From Affinundibacterium amnicola (lineage in GTDB: Bacteria; Pseudomonadota; Gammaproteobacteria; Burkholderiales; Burkholderiaceae_D), in assembly GCF_014284275.1 (NCBI RefSeq), contig NZ_JACOFU010000006.1, positions 186,001 to 250,000 on the forward strand: a stretch of DNA of 64,000 nucleotides, in the 5' to 3' direction. Below the pieces are notes generated by a model. It was not told where the DNA came from. It did no database searches and saw only the letters and a list, made by a program, of their open reading frames with translations. The position numbers were made by a program, and so were the translations under genes. Of the stretch, positions 1 to 8,766 are shown one piece after another. The first letter of the stretch is position 1; each line of letters starts with the position of its first letter.

Positions 1-966
1 GGCGCCTATCTGGTATGGCAGAATGAAATGAGCATCGGTAATCTGACCGCATTTAGTATGTATCTGGGGCAGTTGATTTGGCCGATGTTCGCGGCGGGTT
101 GGGTGCTGTCCTTGTTGGAACGGGGTAAAGCGGCATGGGGACGTTTGCGGCCCGTGCTGGAAGCGGATTTAGTGATTCAAGATTTGGGGAAATTACAGAC
201 CCAACCTGAAGGCGCGATACGGTTTGATAATCTGAGTTTTTCTTATCCCGGACAGGCGAATCTGGCTTTGAATCATTTGAGTTTTAACTTGGCTGCTGGT
301 CAAACGCTAGGCATTGTTGGTGCGACCGGTGCTGGAAAATCGAGTGTACTTAGATTGATATTGCGTCAATTTGAGACCACGCAAGGTCAGGTGTTGTGGG
401 GTGAGCATCGTATCGCTGCGTATCCTTTAGAACGCTTGCGCAATGCTATCAATTGGGTGGCGCAAGAGCCATTTTTATTTTCTGCATCGATTGCCAGCAA
501 TATCGCTTTATCGAATCCACAAGCTAGTCGTGGGCAAATTATGCATGCTGCTGAGTTGGCGGCAATCCATGAAGATATCCTGCGTTTTCCAGAGGGCTAT
601 GACACGCCAGTTGGCGAGCGTGGTGTGACTTTATCGGGCGGACAAAAGCAACGCGTTGCGATTGCGCGCGCTTTGTTAACAGAAAGCCCCTTATTGTTAT
701 TAGACGATGCTTTATCCGCAGTCGATACCGATACGGAAACTCGCATACTCAGGCATCTCGCCGAGTTACGTTTGGCACGACCCGAGCGTAGTGCGATTAT
801 TGTTAGTCACCGCTTAAGTGCAGTGGCTGAAGCCGATCATATTTTGGTTTTGCGCGAGGGCGCACTGATAGAACAAGGCACACATCAACAGCTATTGGCC
901 TTAGATGGCTGGTATGCAAGTCAGTGGAAATATCAACAGTTGGAGGCAGATTTAAATGCAGCCTAA
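1..966 (+). CDS. mdlA: MdlA-like ABC exporter half-transporter, 5' truncated by window edge
   Basis: The frame is open from base 1, so the gene starts outside the window and only its last 321 residues are visible. They hold the end of a transmembrane domain followed by a complete nucleotide-binding domain: Walker A GATGAGKSS, signature LSGGQKQR and Walker B LLLLDDALS, then the switch-histidine segment IIVSHRL. This is the C-terminal half of an exporter of the MdlA type, which pairs with MdlB as an inner-membrane heterodimer; the substrate is not established. The stop overlaps the start of the next gene by 11 bases, a normal sign of translational coupling. MdlA is preferred over other ABC exporters because the partner is so MdlB-like. 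Confidence 0.8.
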   Translation, partial: GAYLVWQNEMSIGNLTAFSMYLGQLIWPMFAAGWVLSLLERGKAAWGRLRPVLEADLVIQDLGKLQTQPEGAIRFDNLSFSYPGQANLALNHLSFNLAAGQTLGIVGATGAGKSSVLRLILRQFETTQGQVLWGEHRIAAYPLERLRNAINWVAQEPFLFSASIASNIALSNPQASRGQIMHAAELAAIHEDILRFPEGYDTPVGERGVTLSGGQKQRVAIARALLTESPLLLLDDALSAVDTDTETRILRHLAELRLARPERSAIIVSHRLSAVAEADHILVLREGALIEQGTHQQLLALDGWYASQWKYQQLEADLNAA

Positions 967-2722
967 AAATCCGCCTGAAATTGTGAAAGTATCAGAAAAA
1001 AAATTGGCTGTGCAACTCTTGGTGCAAGCAGCGAAACCAGAAAAACGTCATGTCATCTTGGGCATCGTATTTCTATTTTTAGCTTCAGGGCTTGAAGCCT
1101 TGGGACCGATCTTAGGCAAGGCTTTCATCGACCATTATTTGCTTCCTCGGAATAAGGATATTTGGATGATGGCAGGTTTGCTGCTCGCCTTCGTTCTGAC
1201 TGGCTGGTGGGCGACTTGGCTGCGCTATTTGCAGTTGACGCGATTGGCTGGTGTGGCGATGCGCTCGGTGCGTCGTTTGCGTGAGCAGGTGTATGCACAT
1301 GTGTTGCGATTGCCGATGGCCTTCTTTGATAAAGCCATCACTGGACAATTAGTTAGTCGTGTGACTAACGACACCGAGGCGGTGAAAAATCTGTACGTGC
1401 AAGTCTTGTTCGTGATGTTGGATAGTTCTATCGTGGTACTTGGTGCTTTGATTGCGATGGCGTGGCTCGATTGGCGTTTGATGTTGATCGTCTTGATGTT
1501 GGTGCCAGCAGTCGTGGTGATCGTTTGGTTTTATCAACGCTGGAGTGCGCCAGCCGTGACTCGTGCGCGGCAGATGCGTAGCGAGATCAATGCCCAGGTA
1601 GCTGAAAGTATTAACGGCATGAGTGCGCTGCAGGCCTGCAATGCGGAACGCGGTTTTGGTGAACGTTTTGAAGCGACCAATCAAAAACATTATGTGGCGC
1701 GTGTTGATGAGTTACGTGCAAATGCTTGGTTACTGCGACCCGCCTTAGATTTACTTAATTCCTTGTTGCTGGTGATCGTGATTTTTGTCTTTGGACAACG
1801 CAGTTTTTCTGGCTTAGAGATCGGTATCTTGTACGCATTTGTCAGTTATATCGCGCGCGTGGTTGATCCCTTGATACAAATTACTTTGCAGTTCGGACAA
1901 ATTCAGCAAGCGGTGGTGTCAGCAGCGCGGGTGAATACCTTGTTACAAGAATCGACGGCCGTAAGCAAACAAAACGATGCCGAAATCAGTGAGGGCGCTT
2001 TGCACTTGTCCAAGGTGCGTTTTGGCTACGATCCAGCACAAGTGATCTTGCATGAAATTGATTTGGATATTCCTGCAGGCAGTTTTTATGGCATCGTCGG
2101 GCATACGGGTAGTGGTAAATCGACACTGCTAAGTTTGTTATTGCGGTTTTATACGGCACAGAGTGGAAAGATTTTGATCGACAATCTTGACCTGCAAGAA
2201 TTGAGCGACGAACGCTTCCGTGCCAGTGTCGGTTTGGTTCCGCAAGAACCGTTTTTATTAGCCGCCAATGCACGCGAGAATATTGCGATGGGGCGTGATA
2301 TCAGTGAAGCCGATATTATTGCTGCGGCGAAGGCTGCGCGCGCCCATGATTTTATTTTGCAGCTAGAACACGGTTATCTGACGCCTTTGGGTGAAGGTGG
2401 TGCCAAGTTATCGACTGGTCAAAAGCAATTGATTGCGATTGCGCGTGCACTTGCAGGACAACCTAAAATTTTATTTTTAGATGAAGCGACGTCGCATATT
2501 GATAGTGAAACTGAACAAATTGTGCAGGTGGCATTAAACGAATTAAGAGGGCAAGTAACGATCGTAGCAATTGCGCACAGGCTTTCTACCATTCGTGATG
2601 CCGATAACATTATTGTCCTCAATCATGGCCGAATTGCCGAGCAAGGGCAACATGCTGACTTGATGGCAGTGGAAAACGGACTCTATCAAAAGCTGTATTT
2701 GTTGCAGACTTTGGAAGAGTAA
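956..2722 (+). CDS. mdlB: MdlB-like ABC exporter half-transporter
   Basis: A 588-residue fused permease-ATPase with about six membrane segments in the first 320 residues (type-1 exporter fold) and a C-terminal ATPase domain. Seen: Walker A GHTGSGKST, Walker B ILFLDEAT, H-loop AIAHRLST and a signature of the form LSTGQKQ in place of LSGGQ. A degenerate signature in one half and a canonical one in the other is common in heterodimeric exporters, and the upstream partner has the canonical form. Length and local sequence, such as SRVTNDTEAVKNLYV, fit E. coli MdlB closely. The start has a good ribosome site (GGAGG) lying inside the end of mdlA, so the two are one operon. Substrate unknown. Confidence 0.88.
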   Translation: MQPKNPPEIVKVSEKKLAVQLLVQAAKPEKRHVILGIVFLFLASGLEALGPILGKAFIDHYLLPRNKDIWMMAGLLLAFVLTGWWATWLRYLQLTRLAGVAMRSVRRLREQVYAHVLRLPMAFFDKAITGQLVSRVTNDTEAVKNLYVQVLFVMLDSSIVVLGALIAMAWLDWRLMLIVLMLVPAVVVIVWFYQRWSAPAVTRARQMRSEINAQVAESINGMSALQACNAERGFGERFEATNQKHYVARVDELRANAWLLRPALDLLNSLLLVIVIFVFGQRSFSGLEIGILYAFVSYIARVVDPLIQITLQFGQIQQAVVSAARVNTLLQESTAVSKQNDAEISEGALHLSKVRFGYDPAQVILHEIDLDIPAGSFYGIVGHTGSGKSTLLSLLLRFYTAQSGKILIDNLDLQELSDERFRASVGLVPQEPFLLAANARENIAMGRDISEADIIAAAKAARAHDFILQLEHGYLTPLGEGGAKLSTGQKQLIAIARALAGQPKILFLDEATSHIDSETEQIVQVALNELRGQVTIVAIAHRLSTIRDADNIIVLNHGRIAEQGQHADLMAVENGLYQKLYLLQTLEE

Positions 2723-2744
2723 GTTTTGACTGTGATTGCGGGTA

Positions 2745-3458
2745 TTAGCGCGGACAAATGACCGGCCGTGCTTCTGCCTGATGCAGATAGGTGCGTCCTG
2801 GGTCAGGTGCCTTAAAGCAGGAATTGCCTATTTTAGTGATTTGCGTACCATCTGCTGCCTTAAAAGTTTCCATCTGCAAGCCACGTGGTTTGCCAGCTTT
2901 CTCTATCTTGTGGGCGAGTTCTTCCCACTTATCTTTATACGGGTAATTTTGTTTCTGCCAATATTCTCTGGCAATTTGATTCGGCGGTTTTGCTGCTTCG
3001 ATTTTTTGTTGCTCGAATCTGAGATCACGCTCTAGGGATTTGGTGATGCTATTGAGATCCCGGTTTACGGGAGCGTTCGGACTGTTTTCAACAGGTGCAT
3101 TGGCGACAGCAGGATCGGCTAAAGTATTGCTTGCATCGGTCGATTGGGCTGAGATCGCTTCTGGAGTATTTTTCTTAAGCTGACTTTGCTTGCTCAGCTG
3201 GGAATTATTCTTTTGTTTGTTATTAGTGCTGTTGTCTTTTTCTGGTCGCTGAATCTTAACCACAGGAAGCTTGATAAAAACCATAGACATAGGTTGGTAT
3301 TTATCCAATCTGTTGGATACTGGGCTTGGATTTGATTGGTTTGATTGGTTTGATCGGTTTGATGAGTTAAGCATGAGGCTGTACAAAATGGCCAGATGCA
3401 AAATCAATACGATTAGGAGACGCAGTGATTTTGAACTGGTTTGTGAGCGTAAACGCAT
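2745..3458 (-). CDS. Hypothetical single-span (TonB-like layout) protein, unknown function
   Basis: I do not recognise this protein. From the ATG at 3458 it has 237 residues: a short basic N-terminus, one hydrophobic span (about residues 11-30, LRLLIVLILHLAILYSLML), an Asn/Ser repeat stretch, a segment VFIKLPVVK, a long Gln/Lys/Asn-rich low-complexity middle, and a folded-looking C-terminus with two cysteines. The order short cytoplasmic tail, anchor, disordered spacer and periplasmic end resembles TonB/TolA-type proteins, but no TonB C-terminal motif is evident. A longer version from a GTG at 3599 is possible, but it adds no recognisable domain and has no ribosome site. It converges on mdlB with a 22-bp gap and is divergent from mrcA. 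Confidence 0.65.
   Translation of the reverse strand: MRLRSQTSSKSLRLLIVLILHLAILYSLMLNSSNRSNQSNQSNPSPVSNRLDKYQPMSMVFIKLPVVKIQRPEKDNSTNNKQKNNSQLSKQSQLKKNTPEAISAQSTDASNTLADPAVANAPVENSPNAPVNRDLNSITKSLERDLRFEQQKIEAAKPPNQIAREYWQKQNYPYKDKWEELAHKIEKAGKPRGLQMETFKAADGTQITKIGNSCFKAPDPGRTYLHQAEARPVICPR
3315..3356. repeat. Short tandem 9-bp repeats inside the hypothetical gene
   Basis: The plus strand reads several back-to-back variants of TTGATTGGT / TTGATCGGT. In the minus-strand gene they encode a Ser-Asn-Arg/Gln repeat just after the membrane anchor. Such a repeat could vary in length by slippage and would change only the spacer. Confidence 0.6.
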
Positions 3459-3658
3459 AGGGTGACAGCCAATTTGTGGAAAACAATCGGCTAGTGTAGT
3501 TGAAACCGCTGCTAGCAAAGATGGCAGATTAGAGCGACGCAGAACATGCTCTAAATGGTACTGGATCGTAGTACCAGACAAAGAAAACGCTTGCAGCACG
3601 AGATAGTCCGTTTACACTGTGCGTTTTCATTCTACGCCAAGCTTCTTGGCCGCCTTCT

Positions 3659-5902
3659 ATGAAATGGTTACTCGCCTTAGCCGCCGCTAGCGTGGTGTTT
3701 ATTCTAGGTCTGCTCGCGTACATATTTCTGATTTTGGCTCCTGGTCTGCCCGAATTAACGGCGGTGACCGATTACAAGCCTAAGATTCCTTTACGAATTT
3801 ACACAGCCGACAATAATTTGATCGGTGAGTTTGGCGAAGAGCACAGGGATTTTGTCCCAATCAAAGATATCCCGGAGAAGATGAAAAAAGCGGTGCTGTC
3901 GATTGAGGATGCACGCTTTTATGAACATAGCGGGGTTGATTACATTGGTGTGGCACGTGCGGTGGTGGCGACCGCCACTGGTGGCGTACAACAAGGCGCA
4001 TCGACGATTACCATGCAAGTAGCGCGTAATTTCTTTTTAACCCGTGAAAAGTCTTTGACGCGTAAATTGCGTGAAATGATGTTGGCAAAGCGAATTGAAG
4101 ATGCCTTGTCGAAAGATCAGATTTTAGAGTTGTATATGAATCAGATTTATCTCGGTCAACGTACCCACGGTTTTTCTAGCGCGGCGCGTACTTACTTCAA
4201 TAAAACCTTAACGGAATTGACGATAGCGGAAACCGCAATGTTAGCGGGCATTCCACAAAATCCGGCACGACATAATCCAGCAGTGAATTTTGAACGCGCA
4301 AAAAAGCGTCAACTCTTAGTTTTAAAGAGCATGTTGAAACATGCCGCCATCACACAGACGCAATTCGATGTTGCCAGCAAAGAGCAACTACGTGTGACCA
4401 AAGTCGCTAAGTTTGAATCACATGCAGCGCACGTTGCAGAAATGGTGCGTCAACAAATCTATGCGCAATTTAAAGAAGATACCTATACGCTTGGCATTAA
4501 GGTGATTACGACTATCGATAGTGACGAACAAGATGCTGCTTATGAATCTTTGCGTCGCAATGTCTTGACTTACGATCAGCGGCATGGCTACCGTGGCCCC
4601 GAGGCGTTTATTGAATTGCCTACCGAGGAAAATTTGCGAGATGAAGCGATTGATGAGTTTCTACAAAAATTTCCATCCAGTGAAGGTTTGATTTCTGCTG
4701 TTGTGACTGCGGTATCGCCGAAACTGATTAAGGCAGATTTGGCTACTGGCGAATCCGTAGAAATCAGCGGCGAAGGCTTGCGTTTGGCGGCCTCTGCATT
4801 GCAAGCGAAAGCAAATCGCGATTTGAAGATTCGCGTTGGTGCTTTGATTCGTGTGATGCAAGATCGCAAAGGAAAATGGTCGGTTACACAAACGCCTGAA
4901 GTCGAAGCGGCTTATGTTTCTTTGAATGCGAATAATGGTGCTTATCGCGCTTTGGTCGGTGGCTTTGATTTTAATCGCAAGAAATTTAATCACGTCACCA
5001 GTGGGTGGCGTCAACCTGGTTCCTCGATCAAGCCTTTCGTTTATTCTGCTGCCTTAGAAAAAGGCTTTTCACCAGAAACTTTGATTAACGATGTGCCACT
5101 GTCTGAGACCACGGATGAGTTGTTGACTTGGGACCCTCGTAATGACGACGGTCAATACGATGGACCGATTGAAATGCAACAAGCCTTGGCGCAATCAAAG
5201 AACGTAGTATCCGTTCGAATTTTGAAGGCAATTGGTGCCAGCTACGGTAAAGATTTTCTCAGCCGATTTGGTTTTGATGCCAATAAACATCCACTTAATT
5301 TAACCATGGCCTTGGGGACTGGCAGTGTGACGCCATTGCAGTTGGCAGGTGCATATGCTGTGTTTGCAAATGGCGGTTATCAAGTGAAGCCATGGTTAAT
5401 TCAAAAAGTCATCGATGCAAAAGGCGCGGTTCTATTCGAAGCAAAAGTCGATGATTTTCCTAACGAAGAAGCGCGGGTTTTGGACAGTCGGAATGCCTTC
5501 GTTGTCGATAGTATGATGCGAGAAGTGGTGCGTTCAGGTACCGGTGCCGCGGCGATGCAAAAATTAGGGCGACGTGATTTGGCAGGTAAGACGGGAACCA
5601 CAAATGATGCGATTGATGGCTGGTTCGCTGGATATTCCGGCAATATTGTTGCGGTTTCTTGGATGGGATTTGATGATCCAAAATCTTTAGGTGGTAGGGA
5701 ATTTGGTTCTACCGTTGCGTTACCAATCTGGATTGATGCGATGCGACATGCATTGAAAGGCAAACCGGAATTTATTCGTCAGACACCTGAAAATCTGATC
5801 TTTTCAAATGGTAAATGGATGTATGCCGAATATGAAAATGGTGCAGGTGTCAAAACTCTGGACATTGAAGAACCACTAGGGACGATACAGCAAGAACAAT
5901 AA
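3659..5902 (+). CDS. mrcA: Penicillin-binding protein 1A (bifunctional transglycosylase/transpeptidase)
   Basis: A 747-residue class A PBP that polymerises and crosslinks peptidoglycan at the outer face of the inner membrane. In order: an N-terminal anchor (residues ~3-27); a GT51 glycosyltransferase domain with the catalytic-glutamate motif EDARFYEHSGVDY at ~83-95 and QGASTITMQ; an OB-like insert in the middle; and a transpeptidase domain with the SxxK motif SSIKPF (Ser ~455), SKN, and KTGTTND (~643). Length is in the usual range for PBP1a. The gene is divergent from the unknown anchored protein; in many betaproteobacteria the pil assembly operon occupies that place. No strong ribosome site precedes the ATG. 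Confidence 0.95.
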   Translation: MKWLLALAAASVVFILGLLAYIFLILAPGLPELTAVTDYKPKIPLRIYTADNNLIGEFGEEHRDFVPIKDIPEKMKKAVLSIEDARFYEHSGVDYIGVARAVVATATGGVQQGASTITMQVARNFFLTREKSLTRKLREMMLAKRIEDALSKDQILELYMNQIYLGQRTHGFSSAARTYFNKTLTELTIAETAMLAGIPQNPARHNPAVNFERAKKRQLLVLKSMLKHAAITQTQFDVASKEQLRVTKVAKFESHAAHVAEMVRQQIYAQFKEDTYTLGIKVITTIDSDEQDAAYESLRRNVLTYDQRHGYRGPEAFIELPTEENLRDEAIDEFLQKFPSSEGLISAVVTAVSPKLIKADLATGESVEISGEGLRLAASALQAKANRDLKIRVGALIRVMQDRKGKWSVTQTPEVEAAYVSLNANNGAYRALVGGFDFNRKKFNHVTSGWRQPGSSIKPFVYSAALEKGFSPETLINDVPLSETTDELLTWDPRNDDGQYDGPIEMQQALAQSKNVVSVRILKAIGASYGKDFLSRFGFDANKHPLNLTMALGTGSVTPLQLAGAYAVFANGGYQVKPWLIQKVIDAKGAVLFEAKVDDFPNEEARVLDSRNAFVVDSMMREVVRSGTGAAAMQKLGRRDLAGKTGTTNDAIDGWFAGYSGNIVAVSWMGFDDPKSLGGREFGSTVALPIWIDAMRHALKGKPEFIRQTPENLIFSNGKWMYAEYENGAGVKTLDIEEPLGTIQQEQ

Positions 5903-5921
5903 CCCAAGAATAATGCCGAGC

Positions 5922-5951
5922 AAAAAAAGAGCCCGCAAATCATTGCGGGCT
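5922..5951 (-). terminator. Rho-independent terminator for the DUF2242 gene
   Basis: A 9-bp stem AGCCCGCAA / TTGCGGGCT with a 4-nt loop. On the minus strand it is followed by a run of T (seen as the A-run at 5922-5928). It lies about 120 bp beyond the stop of the minus-strand lipoprotein gene. On the plus strand no T-run follows, so it is a poor terminator for mrcA, though the hairpin could still protect that transcript's 3' end. Confidence 0.7.
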
Positions 5952-6071
5952 AAATCCACACCCTTGGAGGAGTAGTCAGATGAGACTTCATCATAGTCAG
6001 ATATTATGACGAGGTGATGACGTGGATTTTCTTTTTAATTGAAGTGAATAGGCGTTGATGAAGCTTGACGC

Positions 6072-6677
6072 TTAGGTTTCTTCTTGCTGTGTTGCCGAGA
6101 CTGGTGCTGCTGTCGTTGGTTTCTCTAATACTTCCTCATCTGGTTTCACGTCGTCGAGATAACGTTCGACCAAGTCAAAGAAACGACCATAGAGTTTGGC
6201 ATCTGAAATCGTTTCACTCGCCACCTTCACCATAGAGTCATTGCTGGCACCAAATGGCAGTGAGATTGATCCAATGCCACCGACACCAAGACTGGCGCTA
6301 TTGGTGTTTTTCTTTAAAGAATAACGATCACGCACGGCATTGGCAAAAATTGTGGTGCTATTGCTGCCTTTGCTATTCGGTGCACAAACGACATTGAATT
6401 CAATTTCCACATGGGTTTCGTCATCAGACTGAAATTTTCGACGAGCTTTGACATTGTTCTCGTTAGCACCGCTAATAATATAGCCTTGGCTAAGTAAAGC
6501 ACGTCTTGATGCTTCGCAAGCTTCTTTTTCCGCACCAGGCACCGCGTAGGTGAACATTTCTGCCGTGCCAAATTCATCTTTGTGCAAAACTGTTTTCTTG
6601 GGCGTAGTGCAAGCAGCCAAGCTAAACACGCACAGCATAGAACTGATGAGGATGATGCGATTTTTCTGATCAAGCAT
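6072..6677 (-). CDS. DUF2242 family lipoprotein
   Basis: 201 residues with a lipoprotein signal: a hydrophobic stretch ending in the lipobox LAAC (Cys ~23), so it is predicted to be lipidated and anchored in the envelope. The mature part carries the pattern I associate with the betaproteobacterial DUF2242 family: CEASRRALLSQGY, a segment with VEIEFNVVCAP, then FANAVRDRYSLKK and SLPFGASNDSMVKVASETI. The biochemical role is unknown. The C-terminal tail after about 180 is Pro/Thr/Glu-rich. It is monocistronic as far as can be seen, with aroG upstream on the same strand behind a separate hairpin. Confidence 0.78.
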   Translation of the reverse strand: MLDQKNRIILISSMLCVFSLAACTTPKKTVLHKDEFGTAEMFTYAVPGAEKEACEASRRALLSQGYIISGANENNVKARRKFQSDDETHVEIEFNVVCAPNSKGSNSTTIFANAVRDRYSLKKNTNSASLGVGGIGSISLPFGASNDSMVKVASETISDAKLYGRFFDLVERYLDDVKPDEEVLEKPTTAAPVSATQQEET

Positions 6678-6749
6678 GGAATAGAAGATTCAAATTGGTA
6701 TTTGGGTAAATGTCTTAGTGCCAGATTGTCTGTATAAATTTTAACATTG

Positions 6750-6791
6750 CAGACCTCATTTTGTATGTGGATTATCACAATCTGAGGTCTG
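6750..6791. terminator. Inverted repeat just downstream of aroG
   Basis: Arms CAGACCTCA (6750-6758) and TGAGGTCTG (6783-6791), separated by 24 nt, begin 17 nt past the aroG stop. The T-run lies on the plus-strand side (GATTTTACC), not behind the hairpin in the aroG direction. It may therefore be a 3'-end stabiliser or weak terminator, not a classical one. Confidence 0.4.
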
Positions 6792-6807
6792 ATTTTACCA
6801 GTAACTT

Positions 6808-7872
6808 TTATTGCGTTGGACGATGACGCAGACGCGCCGCGGCATCACGTATCATCGTCTCGGTGGTCTGCCAATCAACGCAGGCATCAGTGACAGAACA
6901 TCCATAAGTTAATTGCGACAAATCTTCAGGAATTTTCTGATTTCCAGCGACGATATTCGACTCTATCATGACACCAACTAAGGCCTGATTGCCATTCACA
7001 ACTTGATTAATCACATCGGCCATCACCAAGGGTTGCAGCTCAGGTTTTTTGTAGCTATTGGCATGTGAACAATCGACGATGATGTTTGCCGCTAACTTAG
7101 CTTTCTTTAAGGCTTGTTCTGCCATCGCGACAGACACCGTATCGTAGTTAGGACGACCGTCACCACCACGTAATACAACATGACCATATTGATTGCCACG
7201 CGTGCGCACCACTGATACTTTGCCTTGCCCATTTAAGCCTAAGAATGAATGCGGATGAGAGGCAGAAAGAATCGCATTGATGGCAATACTAATATCGCCA
7301 TCTGTACCATTTTTAAAACCAACCGGGGTCGAAAGGCCAGACGACATTTCTCTATGGGTTTGTGATTCAGTTGTGCGTGCGCCTATCGCAGTCCAGCTAA
7401 TCAAGTCACCTAAATATTGCGGTGAAATTGGGTCGAGTGCTTCGGTTGCTGTCGGTAAACCAAGTTCACCAATATCTAATAAAAATTGACGCGCTTTCTC
7501 CATGCCGAGATCGACCTTGAATGAATCATCCATCAAAGGATCATTGATGTAGCCCTTCCAGCCTGTGGTGGTTCTTGGTTTTTCAAAATACACACGCATC
7601 ACCAACAACATGCTGTCTTTGACTTCTTCTTGTAAGCTTTTTAAACGGTGTGCATAGTCAAGCCCGGCGATGGGATCATGCATTGAGCACGGTCCCACGA
7701 CAACGATAAAGCGTGGATCTTTGCGATCTAAGATATTTTTTAAGGCCTCACGGCCTGCATCGACGACCGCTGCTGCATGCTCGGACAAAGGTAATTTCGC
7801 ATGCAATTCTTCTGGTGTCGGCATCGGTGCAAAGGAGCTGACGTTAATGTTTTCTAAATCTTGGCTGTTCAT
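6808..7872 (-). CDS. aroG: 3-deoxy-7-phosphoheptulonate (DAHP) synthase, class I
   Basis: 354 residues, full length for the AroG/AroF/AroH family, which condenses phosphoenolpyruvate and erythrose-4-phosphate in the first step of the shikimate pathway in the cytoplasm. Seen: VVVGPCSMHDP near residue 60, MRVYFEKPRTTTGWKGYINDP, TESQTHREMSSGLSTPVGFKNGTDG, and VDCSHANSYK supplying metal and substrate contacts. Which aromatic amino acid feeds back on this isozyme cannot be told safely by eye; AroG-type is assigned on overall similarity. The gene stands alone on the minus strand, with a TATAAT-like -10 about 65 bp upstream. Confidence 0.95.
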   Translation of the reverse strand: MNSQDLENINVSSFAPMPTPEELHAKLPLSEHAAAVVDAGREALKNILDRKDPRFIVVVGPCSMHDPIAGLDYAHRLKSLQEEVKDSMLLVMRVYFEKPRTTTGWKGYINDPLMDDSFKVDLGMEKARQFLLDIGELGLPTATEALDPISPQYLGDLISWTAIGARTTESQTHREMSSGLSTPVGFKNGTDGDISIAINAILSASHPHSFLGLNGQGKVSVVRTRGNQYGHVVLRGGDGRPNYDTVSVAMAEQALKKAKLAANIIVDCSHANSYKKPELQPLVMADVINQVVNGNQALVGVMIESNIVAGNQKIPEDLSQLTYGCSVTDACVDWQTTETMIRDAAARLRHRPTQ

Positions 7873-7936
7873 AATGGCAATCGCAAAGTAAATAAAGAGT
7901 AAAGAGTAAAAAGACTGGCGTTATTTGATGATGTCT

Positions 7937-7942
7937 ATTATA
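7937..7942 (-). promoter_or_regulatory. Candidate -10 element of aroG
   Basis: The minus strand reads a perfect TATAAT about 65 bp before the aroG ATG. At the expected -35 distance I see no good TTGACA match, so only the -10 is supported. No TyrR-like box was recognised with confidence. Confidence 0.45.
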
Positions 7943-8048
7943 GGGCAGTCGTCGGTTTTGGTTTGTGCCGAGAACCCATGCTTCCATGCAGAAATCGCCT
8001 GCTGTCATGATTCTTCATGCGGATTGCTTGTGTTCATCATTTCAAAAA

Positions 8049-8107
8049 TGCACGAACCTATTTGACGATATTTGCACTATAGAGAGGAAATAGGCGGTTT
8101 TCGTGCA
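8049..8107. repeat. Compound inverted repeat in the aroG / T5orf172 intergenic region
   Basis: Outer arms TGCACGAA (8049-8056) and TTCGTGCA (8100-8107) enclose inner arms CCTATTT (8057-8063) and AAATAGG (8088-8094). One side has a 5-nt bulge and the loop is 24 nt. It is the main structure in the 314-bp gap 7873-8186. It may be a regulator site or a structured leader for the gene starting at 8187; there is no T-run to make it a terminator. Confidence 0.5.
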
Positions 8108-8186
8108 CTTATTCGGCGGATTGTGATGCTGTGATATTTCTTACACTAAGCACTTCTACTTTGTTCGATAATTTTTGGGGTGCTTT

Positions 8187-8705
8187 ATGATGTCAACGTC
8201 GACTGCGCAGCAACGCGGAAAATACAGTGAGCAGAACCGCTTGCATGGCGTGCCAGGCAATGTGTATGTGTTGCGCAATTCTGGCTTGAAAGAAGGCCTT
8301 GTGCAAATTGGCTTAAGTCGCCGATCTGGTTGGGCTAAGGCTTTGGAATTGAATCGTGATAAAGCCAACATCATTCCAGGCAGTTTTGAGTGCGTTTTTG
8401 AACTACGCGCGCAAGACGGTGGCGGTGCAATTGAAGCGATTATGCAAGCATTGCAAAATGCGCGCTGCGGTCGTCGCGAACAAGATTTTTTTGAAATTGA
8501 TTTGCATCGTGCGGAGGCCATTATCACCCAATGTGTCCGTGATGCCGATTTGAAATTTCAGAATCGCTATCGCCAGGAATCCGCCTTACGTGAATATTTG
8601 GAAAAAGAACAAACACAAAACGCATCAGTCGAGCCAACTGAACCCGTCGTCCAGAATGGCATCTTCAAGAAGGCATTTTCTTGGGTGTCAAAAGCGATCA
8701 ATTGA
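8187..8705 (+). CDS. T5orf172 / GIY-YIG-like protein
   Basis: 172 residues from the ATG at 8187, preceded by GGGGTG as ribosome site; an in-frame TTG lies at 8175 and a second ATG at 8190. The segment from GNVYVLRNSG through VQIGLSRRSGWAKALELN to CGRREQDFFEID is typical of the T5orf172 branch of GIY-YIG domains, found in phage and bacterial proteins. These are assumed to be nuclease-related, but catalysis is unproven for most of them. The C-terminal ~50 residues are charged and then hydrophobic and look like a tail. The gene has no operon partner. It is separated from the convergent CocE-type gene by about 60 bp. Confidence 0.68.
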   Translation: MMSTSTAQQRGKYSEQNRLHGVPGNVYVLRNSGLKEGLVQIGLSRRSGWAKALELNRDKANIIPGSFECVFELRAQDGGGAIEAIMQALQNARCGRREQDFFEIDLHRAEAIITQCVRDADLKFQNRYRQESALREYLEKEQTQNASVEPTEPVVQNGIFKKAFSWVSKAIN

Positions 8706-8766
8706 ATGCCTCTTGTCGTTCGATAATTGATGTGATCGACTAAGTTTTATGTAGCTTGGTCTTTGA

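Noticed and set aside
3459-3599. 47-residue N-terminal extension of the anchored hypothetical protein
   Set aside because: It would put the membrane anchor 57 residues in, starts at GTG without a ribosome site, and covers the divergent promoter zone.
4588-5763. Several minus-strand frames opposite mrcA
   Set aside because: Shadows of the true frame, with no start signals and no recognisable protein features.
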